A stretch of DNA of 5,794 bases, from positions 1 to 5,794 of the forward strand of contig JAJECB010000078.1 in the NCBI GenBank assembly GCA_022822245.1. Reading direction: 5' to 3'. The notes below the pieces were generated by a model. That model was not told the DNA's origin. It did not search any database and saw only the letters and a program-made list of their open reading frames with translations. A program made the position numbers and the translations under genes. Source of the DNA: Gammaproteobacteria bacterium (GTDB taxonomy: Bacteria > Pseudomonadota > Gammaproteobacteria > HK1). Every line of letters begins with the position of its first letter. Positions within the stretch are counted from its first letter, which is position 1. Positions 1 through 5,794 of the stretch are shown piece by piece.

Positions 1-138
1 CAATCATGCAGGTCCTGAGCTTGACCTTGTTTGAAAAAACCCCACTATTACAGATACTTACAGCTCCGGAGAGCTTGACCGAACCTCACGATACGTCTAA
101 CCAATTGAAATTGCTATACTAATTCTTGGGACACTAGT
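1..138 (+). mobile_element. Right end of an IS4-family insertion sequence
   Basis: This edge is visibly AT-richer than the rest of the window. It contains the 3' end of a transposase gene (stop at 120-122) and then about 16 bp of non-coding terminal sequence, TTCTTGGGACACTAGT, before chromosomal response-regulator sequence begins at about 139-141. A stop codon followed closely by the end of the element is the usual layout of an IS right end. CACTAGTG at 132-139 is a perfect 8-bp palindrome that straddles or touches the junction, so the exact last base is uncertain by a few positions. The left end should carry an inverted copy beginning near ACTAGTGTCCC, but it lies outside the window. The family assignment rests on the encoded protein tail, not on recognition of the terminal repeat. 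Confidence 0.72.
3..122 (+). CDS. IS4-family transposase, C-terminal fragment (runs off left edge)
   Basis: An open frame enters from the left edge and ends at TAA 120-122, giving 39 visible residues. The tail reads VLSLTLFEKTPLLQ near its start and NQLKLLY at its end. This matches the conserved C-terminus of a branch of IS4-family DDE transposases, whose last ~40 residues typically run LQILSLTLFEK-P-LQAL ... NQLxLF, as I recall the family. The DDE catalytic residues lie upstream and are not visible, so activity cannot be judged. The low-GC codon use (TTA, CTA, ATA, AAA) differs from every other gene here and supports foreign origin. The gene is transcribed toward the response regulator fragment and so is convergent with it. 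The frame is clear, and the family call is from motif memory. Confidence 0.75.
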   Translation: MMQVLSLTLFEKTPLLQILTAPESLTEPHDTSNQLKLLY

Positions 139-312
139 GACCTCCGGGCATTTCTTCTTCACCAGTTGAACCGCTTCCTCTCCATTGACCGCTTCGCCAA
201 TGACGTCGATGTTTCCGGTCGATTCGAGGAGCGTCTTGATCAACGACCGAACGAGGATCTCGTCCTCGACGAGGACGACCTTGATCGAGCCGAGCTTGCT
301 TCTCCCTTGCAT
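97..312 (-). pseudogene. Response regulator (NarL/FixJ-type receiver), truncated by IS insertion
   Basis: The reading frame starts at ATG 310-312, preceded by a GAGGAA ribosome-binding site about 6 nt upstream. The first 58 residues are a clear two-component receiver N-terminus: IKVVLVEDE (residues 10-18, with the acidic E16/D17 pair that binds Mg2+), then LVRSLIKTLLE, then a GEAVNGEEAV segment typical of NarL/FixJ regulators. Homology stops at CPEV (residues 55-58). There the family normally continues into VVLMD, which carries the phosphoacceptor aspartate. Instead 13 unrelated residues encoded by the insertion-sequence end follow, up to a stop at 97-99. The product lacks the phosphorylation site, the rest of the receiver and any DNA-binding domain, so it should be non-functional. 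Genuine gene sequence covers about 139-312. The rest of the gene is expected on the far side of the element, outside the window. Confidence 0.82.
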
Positions 313-438
313 GGTGTTTCCTCATCTCGCATCATGCCGTGGCGGACGGCTCCACCACTCGGTTCCATCCGTCCATCCCTCACCGGGACCTTACTCCGTG
401 GGCTGGCGGGATGTGGACAGGAAGACAGCGCATCGGAC

Positions 439-477
439 GTAGGATTTTGGCTCGTTGTTCGTAACAATTTATCCTAC
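439..477. promoter_or_regulatory. Nested inverted repeat, possible operator or orphan promoter
   Basis: The outer arms GTAGGAT (439-445) and ATCCTAC (471-477) are perfect 7-bp complements. Between them is a second perfect hairpin, TTGTT (455-459), loop CGT, AACAA (463-467). The segment also contains a sigma70-like pair reading right: TTGGCT (447-452), a 17-bp spacer, then TATCCT (470-475). No gene starts to its right on the plus strand, so the promoter reading may be coincidental. An equally plausible role is a regulator-binding site for the leftward response regulator gene, about 130 bp upstream of its start. The repeats are seen directly; any function is inference. Confidence 0.4.
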
Positions 478-645
478 AACCGGGAGGAAATGATCAAGGT
501 GTAGCGAAGAAGATCGACACGAATCCGCATCCTGGGGAGTGAGGTGGTTCGGTGTGCCCACCACCCGGCGGGTTGTCGCCCCCGGGGTCGGGTTTGCCAC
601 CTTCGAGGCCGGGGGTCCGACTGGCGCCCGGCACCCGTCCCGTTG

Positions 646-667
646 GCGCGTCCCCGCGAGGGCGCGC
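646..667 (-). terminator. Possible hairpin terminator of the aminotransferase gene
   Basis: Thirteen bases past the aminotransferase stop, GCGCG-T-CCC (646-654) pairs with GGGCGCGC (660-667) around a CGCGA loop. This makes a stem of 8 GC-rich pairs with one bulged base. There is no run of T on either side, so it is not a canonical intrinsic terminator. It could instead protect the transcript 3' end or be chance in GC-rich sequence. Confidence 0.3.
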
Positions 668-679
668 GTTGCGCCGGAT

Positions 680-1897
680 CTAGGCGACCCGGCGGGCGGG
701 TTCCGCGGGTGCGTCGGCGAGCGCCGCGCCGAGCGAGGCGGCCGCCTCGGCCACCCCGCCCTTGCCGTGCGGAAGCCCGAGGGCGGTGAGCGCGGTCTCG
801 AAGGTTCCGAGGACCCCGAGCGTCATCGGCGCATTCACGTGCCCCATGTGGGCGATCCGGATGGCCCGGCCGGAGAGCTCCGGGCCGATCCCGATGCCGA
901 GGACGACGCCGCAGTGCTCGCGGCAGAAGTCGAGCACCCGTTGCGGGTCGTGCCCCTCGAAGCGAAGGGTCGTGACCGAGTTGGAGCGTTCCGGCGGCTC
1001 GAGCACGTTGAATCCGAAGGCGCCGCCCTCCGCCCATCGCCCGACCGCGGCCCGGGTCGCATCGGCGAGCAGGGCGTGCCGGCGGAACACTTGCTCGAGC
1101 CCTTCGGCGAGCAGCATGTCGAGGGCGCGGCGAAGCCCGAACATCAGGTGCTCGGGGGCCGTGCCGCAGTACTTCTGGTAGTGCTCGTCCCCTTCCCGGA
1201 ACGTCCAGTCCCAATAGCGGGTGACGAGATCGGCGCGGCGGTGGGCGGCGCGGGCTCGTTCCCCGGCCGCGACGAACGCGAGTCCGGGAGGGGTCATCAG
1301 CCCCTTCTGCGACCCCGCCACCGTCACGTCGATGCCCCAGGCGTCCATCTCGTAGGGCATGCACGCGAGCGACGCGATCGTGTCCACCATGAGGAGCGCG
1401 GGGTGTCCCGCGTCCGTCACCGCCTGCCGGATGGCCGGGATGTCGTTGACGATCCCGGCCGCGGTGTCGATCTGGACCGCGAGGACCGCCTTGATCCGGC
1501 CTTCGCGGTCGGCGCGCAGGCGCTCGCGCACCGCACCCGGATCGATTGCGCGGCGCGGGGATGCGGAGAGCAGCTCCACGTCGAGGCCGAGGACCGTGGC
1601 CATCTCGGCCCATGCGCCGCCGAACATCCCGCTCTGGAGGGCGAGCACCCGGTCGCCCCGGCTCAGGCAGTTCACGAGCGCCGCTTCCCACGCGCCGTGT
1701 CCGTTCGCGGCGTACAGGAAAGGCTCGCTCTCCGTCCGGATAATCTTCTTGAGATCCTCTATGCAACTCATTGTCACATTGATGATTTCGCCGGAATAGA
1801 GATCCACCGCAGGGCGGTGCATCGCGGTCAGCACCTCGTCGGGCACGGTGGTCGGACCCGGGATGGCGAGAGTTTCACGGCCGTTTCGGACAGTCAT
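680..1897 (-). CDS. Class V PLP-dependent aminotransferase (alanine/serine-glyoxylate type)
   Basis: This 405-residue protein is full length for the alanine-glyoxylate / serine-glyoxylate / serine-pyruvate aminotransferase group. These are cytosolic fold-type I enzymes that move an amino group onto glyoxylate or pyruvate. Landmarks in order are the PGPTTVPDEVL start (13-23), NGHGAWEAAL (65-74, cofactor phosphate region), SGMFGGAWAEMA (89-100), VDTIASLACMPYEMDAWGIDV (171-191, with D172 expected to contact the PLP ring nitrogen), GSQKGLMTPPGL (195-206, K198 the Schiff-base lysine), and RIAHMGH (347-353, probable carboxylate-binding arginine). The last ~20 residues form an Ala-rich tail. The start at 1897 has AGGAA about 10 nt upstream. 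It lies 76 bp downstream of a tRNA-Ser gene on the same strand with no obvious terminator between. No glyoxylate-cycle, serine-cycle or purine-degradation gene is adjacent, so the substrate pair, including (S)-ureidoglycine/glyoxylate, cannot be decided. Confidence 0.9.
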   Translation of the reverse strand: MTVRNGRETLAIPGPTTVPDEVLTAMHRPAVDLYSGEIINVTMSCIEDLKKIIRTESEPFLYAANGHGAWEAALVNCLSRGDRVLALQSGMFGGAWAEMATVLGLDVELLSASPRRAIDPGAVRERLRADREGRIKAVLAVQIDTAAGIVNDIPAIRQAVTDAGHPALLMVDTIASLACMPYEMDAWGIDVTVAGSQKGLMTPPGLAFVAAGERARAAHRRADLVTRYWDWTFREGDEHYQKYCGTAPEHLMFGLRRALDMLLAEGLEQVFRRHALLADATRAAVGRWAEGGAFGFNVLEPPERSNSVTTLRFEGHDPQRVLDFCREHCGVVLGIGIGPELSGRAIRIAHMGHVNAPMTLGVLGTFETALTALGLPHGKGGVAEAAASLGAALADAPAEPARRVA

Positions 1898-1972
1898 GGA
1901 ATGCGATTTCCTGGATGTCGTGATGATGGAGCGTTCCGGCCGGGGTGCGCGGCCGACGCGTCGATGCTCGGG

Positions 1973-2061
<89 letters not shown>

Positions 2062-2071
2062 CCGGGTGCGG

Positions 2072-2100
2072 AGCATAGTCGAAGCTCCGGGGGAAACGAA
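2072..2100 (-). promoter_or_regulatory. Sigma70-type promoter of the tRNA-Ser gene
   Basis: Reading left, TTCGTT (2095-2100) and TATGCT (2072-2077) are separated by exactly 17 bp. The mature tRNA begins 10 nt after the -10 box, implying a leader of only a few bases. The discriminator is GC-rich (CCGCACC). In proteobacterial stable-RNA promoters that feature is associated with growth-rate and stringent (ppGpp/DksA) control. The control is inferred, not shown. Confidence 0.55.
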
Positions 2101-2109
2101 GGCCGGAGC
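2084..2109. repeat. 7-bp inverted repeat flanking the tRNA promoter -35 box
   Basis: GCTCCGG (2084-2090) and CCGGAGC (2103-2109) are perfect complements separated by 12 bp. The -35 hexamer of the leftward tRNA promoter (2095-2100) sits inside the spacer. It could be a regulator site overlapping the promoter, or a hairpin formed by chance in GC-rich DNA. Confidence 0.35.
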
Positions 2110-2139
2110 CCGAGATTGAAAAACCGTAATCCCGTCTCC

Positions 2140-2169
2140 ATGTCACCGCTTGTCCCCGCGGACTATAAT
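2140..2169 (+). promoter_or_regulatory. Sigma70-type promoter of yccA
   Basis: A perfect TATAAT -10 box (2164-2169) lies 37 bp upstream of the yccA start codon. The best -35 match is ATGTCA (2140-2145), four of six consensus bases, with an 18-bp spacer. The exact -10 may compensate for the weak -35. It diverges from the tRNA-Ser promoter, with about 40 bp between the two -35 boxes. Confidence 0.6.
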
Positions 2170-2206
2170 GGCGCGACAGGCCCTCCTCCCTTTCCAGAGG
2201 TGAACC

Positions 2207-2878
2207 ATGGCAACCTTTCAGCCGAGTCTGAGCCGGCCCGCCACTTCGGTGGTAGCCACGAACCGGCTCATCCGCAACACCTACTCCCTCCTCGCCCTGA
2301 CCCTCCTCTTCAGCGGCCTCACCGCCGGGCTCTCGATGGTTCTCGCCGTGCCTCCCATGGCGTACCTGCTCTGCGCCGGCGGCGCCCTCCTCCTCATCTG
2401 GTTCGCGCTGCCGCGCGCCGCGCGCTCGGCCAACGGACTCTGGGTCGTGTTCGGGATCACCGGGCTGCTCGGCTTCGGGCTCGGCCCGATCCTCTCCCTG
2501 TACCTCGCCCTCCCGAACGGGTCGAGCGTGGTGATGACCGCCCTCGGCGGAACGGGAGTCATCTTCCTCGCCCTGTCCGGCTACGCGCTCACCACCCGGC
2601 GGGACTTCAGCTTCCTCGGCGGCTTCCTCTTCACCGGGTTCATCGTGGTGCTGGTGGCGATCATCGCCAACCTCTTCCTGCAGATCCCGGTTCTCTCGCT
2701 CGTCATTTCCGCCGTCGTCATCCTCATCATGAGCGGGTTCATCCTGTTCGACACGAGCCGGATGGTGAACGGCGGCGAGACCAACTACATCCTCGCCACC
2801 GTCTCCCTCTATCTCAGCATCTTCAATATCTTCATCCACCTTCTGCACCTGCTCGGGATCGCGAGCGGCGACGACTGA
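2207..2878 (+). CDS. yccA: YccA-type Bax inhibitor-1 family membrane protein
   Basis: This 223-residue inner-membrane protein matches the usual YccA length of about 220. A short soluble N-terminus precedes about seven hydrophobic segments (roughly 26-46, 51-69, 77-100, 107-129, 137-158, 162-182, 194-217). Family signatures are NTYSLLALTLLFSG (24-37), LGPILSLYL (92-100), SGYALTTRRDFSFLGG (124-139), LFDTSRM (180-186) and NGGETNYILATVSLYLSIF (188-206). In E. coli YccA binds and restrains the FtsH protease at the membrane; BI-1 relatives such as YetJ leak calcium in a pH-dependent way. D182 matches the first aspartate of the YetJ pH-sensing pair, while S204 replaces the second, as in E. coli YccA. 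AGAGGTGA, 3 nt before ATG 2207, supports the start. It has its own promoter and is followed by a strong hairpin. Confidence 0.92.
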   Translation: MATFQPSLSRPATSVVATNRLIRNTYSLLALTLLFSGLTAGLSMVLAVPPMAYLLCAGGALLLIWFALPRAARSANGLWVVFGITGLLGFGLGPILSLYLALPNGSSVVMTALGGTGVIFLALSGYALTTRRDFSFLGGFLFTGFIVVLVAIIANLFLQIPVLSLVISAVVILIMSGFILFDTSRMVNGGETNYILATVSLYLSIFNIFIHLLHLLGIASGDD

Positions 2879-2895
2879 TTTCGCGGGCCGCATGA

Positions 2896-2919
2896 CGCCC
2901 CGGCCACCCGGCCGGGGCG
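2896..2919 (+). terminator. Strong GC hairpin after yccA
   Basis: A perfect 10-bp stem, CGCCCCGGCC (2896-2905) with GGCCGGGGCG (2910-2919), closes on an ACCC loop 17 nt after the yccA stop. A smaller hairpin, CCCC-TTCGC-GGGG, follows immediately. No T run follows, so termination may be partial. The next small gene starts 21 bp further on, which fits an attenuating or transcript-stabilising element between two cotranscribed genes as well as a full terminator. Confidence 0.55.
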
Positions 2920-2940
2920 CCCCTTCGCGGGGATACGGGG

Positions 2941-3120
2941 ATGGACTGGATGCAGCTCGGCGGCGCCCTGCTCATCGGGGCGATGCTGGTGTTCCTGGCC
3001 CCACGCCTGCCGGCGATCCTGCGGGCGACCCCCAAGGCTTCCGGCCGTCAGTGGCTCGCCGCGATCGTTCCGATCGTGGCGGTCGGCGCCTTCGTCTTTC
3101 TGCTGATGAAGCTCGTCTGA
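2941..3120 (+). CDS. Small two-helix membrane protein, 59 residues, function unknown
   Basis: ATG 2941-2943 opens a 59-codon frame ending in TGA 3118-3120. The product has two hydrophobic segments (about residues 6-23, LGGALLIGAMLVFLAPRL, and 40-58). They are joined by a short basic, Pro-containing linker (R28, K32, R36) that includes a TPKASGRQW stretch. The pattern predicts a hairpin in the inner membrane with the positive linker on the cytoplasmic side. Small gammaproteobacterial proteins of similar plan, with a PKGSxxDW-like linker, exist as I recall, but I cannot name a characterised family. GGGGA at 2929-2933 is a weak ribosome-binding site; ATG 2950 (Met4) is an alternative start. It reads in the same direction as yccA and the gene fills the gap up to the serS 3' end. 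High third-position GC matches its neighbours, supporting real coding. Confidence 0.68.
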   Translation: MDWMQLGGALLIGAMLVFLAPRLPAILRATPKASGRQWLAAIVPIVAVGAFVFLLMKLV

Positions 3121-3176
3121 CCCGCCGCTCCGGGGTGGCCTCCGACGCCCGGCGGCGGCCGGCGGCGGCGGCGCCC

Positions 3177-3194
3177 GGGCCGCGGGTCGCGCCC
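3177..3194. terminator. Possible bidirectional hairpin between convergent genes
   Basis: GGG-C-CGCG (3177-3184) pairs with CGCGCCC (3188-3194) around a GGT loop, with one bulged C. It lies 11 bp past the serS stop and about 56 bp past the end of the small membrane-protein gene. The whole 3121-3205 gap is extremely GC-rich, including tandem CGG triplets at 3150-3172, so many stems are possible. No T tract is present on either strand. Confidence 0.3.
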
Positions 3195-3205
3195 GGCCTC
3201 GCGCC

Positions 3206-5792
<2,587 letters not shown>

Positions 5793-5794
5793 GT

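Larger units (their letters stand above)
313..679. other. 367-bp intergenic region upstream of the response regulator
   Basis: No convincing gene lies here. Open frames crossing it on either strand are extensions of, or antisense to, the aminotransferase, with no family resemblance. It should contain the promoter of the disrupted response regulator (reading left) and the 3' untranslated end of the aminotransferase (also reading left). Visible contents are a nested inverted repeat at 439-477 and a GC-rich hairpin at 646-667. I could not identify a good -35/-10 pair reading left toward the response regulator. The part from 440 to 470 is locally AT-richer than its surroundings, as expected near a promoter or operator. 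Confidence 0.5.

Noticed and set aside
17..80. 10-bp direct repeat GAGCTTGACC at 17-26 and 71-80, first read as transposase-binding repeats
   Set aside because: Both copies lie in the same reading frame inside the transposase tail and encode the same Ser-Leu-Thr, so they are better explained as coding sequence.
131..139. ACTAGT (a SpeI site) at the sequence switch, suggesting a cloning or linker artefact
   Set aside because: The transposase stop 16 bp upstream and the low-GC sequence to the left make a natural IS terminus the simpler explanation, although read-level support for the junction is not available.
484..504. Tiny plus-strand frame beginning ATGATCAAGGTG after a GGGAGG sequence and the 439-477 repeat
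   Set aside because: It is only 4 codons long, and the purine-rich motif is about 2 nt from the ATG, too close for a normal ribosome-binding site.
474..1766. 430-residue minus-strand open frame
   Set aside because: It overlaps the aminotransferase in another frame, with low-complexity Arg-rich content and no family resemblance.
3150..3172. Tandem CGG triplets between convergent genes
   Set aside because: The run is short and interrupted, in an extremely GC-rich gap; nothing suggests a functional repeat beyond possible hairpin formation.

Overview
The window is a high-GC bacterial chromosome segment, most likely from a gammaproteobacterium. The evidence is the overlapping rarA-serS pair, a YccA-type Bax-inhibitor-1 protein and a tRNA-Ser that encodes its own CCA. 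I cannot name a genus. The genes are housekeeping or metabolic, except at the left edge, where a low-GC mobile element interrupts the backbone.

Layout. Bases 1 to about 138 are the right end of an insertion sequence. They hold the last 39 codons and stop of an IS4-family transposase (+ strand) and then the element's terminal sequence. The element abuts, and appears to have been inserted into, a NarL/FixJ-type response regulator gene on the minus strand. Only the first 58 or so receiver residues of that gene survive here, cut just before the phosphoacceptor aspartate. A 367-bp intergenic stretch follows (313-679), containing a nested inverted repeat. Next is a complete class V PLP-dependent aminotransferase (680-1897, minus), and 76 bp upstream of it a tRNA-Ser(UGA) gene (1974-2061, minus) with its own promoter.

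Divergent from the tRNA is yccA (2207-2878, plus), with an exact TATAAT -10 box. A strong GC-rich hairpin and a short two-helix membrane protein gene of 59 codons (2941-3120, plus) follow it. That cluster converges on the minus-strand pair rarA (4461 to the right edge) and serS (3206-4468), whose coding regions overlap by 8 bp.

How the genes relate. rarA and serS are probably translationally coupled and serve replication-fork maintenance and serine-tRNA charging. SerRS charges the tRNA-Ser encoded about 1.1 kb away. yccA and the small gene probably form a membrane-protein transcription unit, with the hairpin between them as a possible partial terminator. I see no defence system, CRISPR array or biosynthetic cluster. 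The observations most worth follow-up are the IS4 disruption of the response regulator, the unlisted 59-codon membrane protein gene, and the nested palindrome at 439-477.
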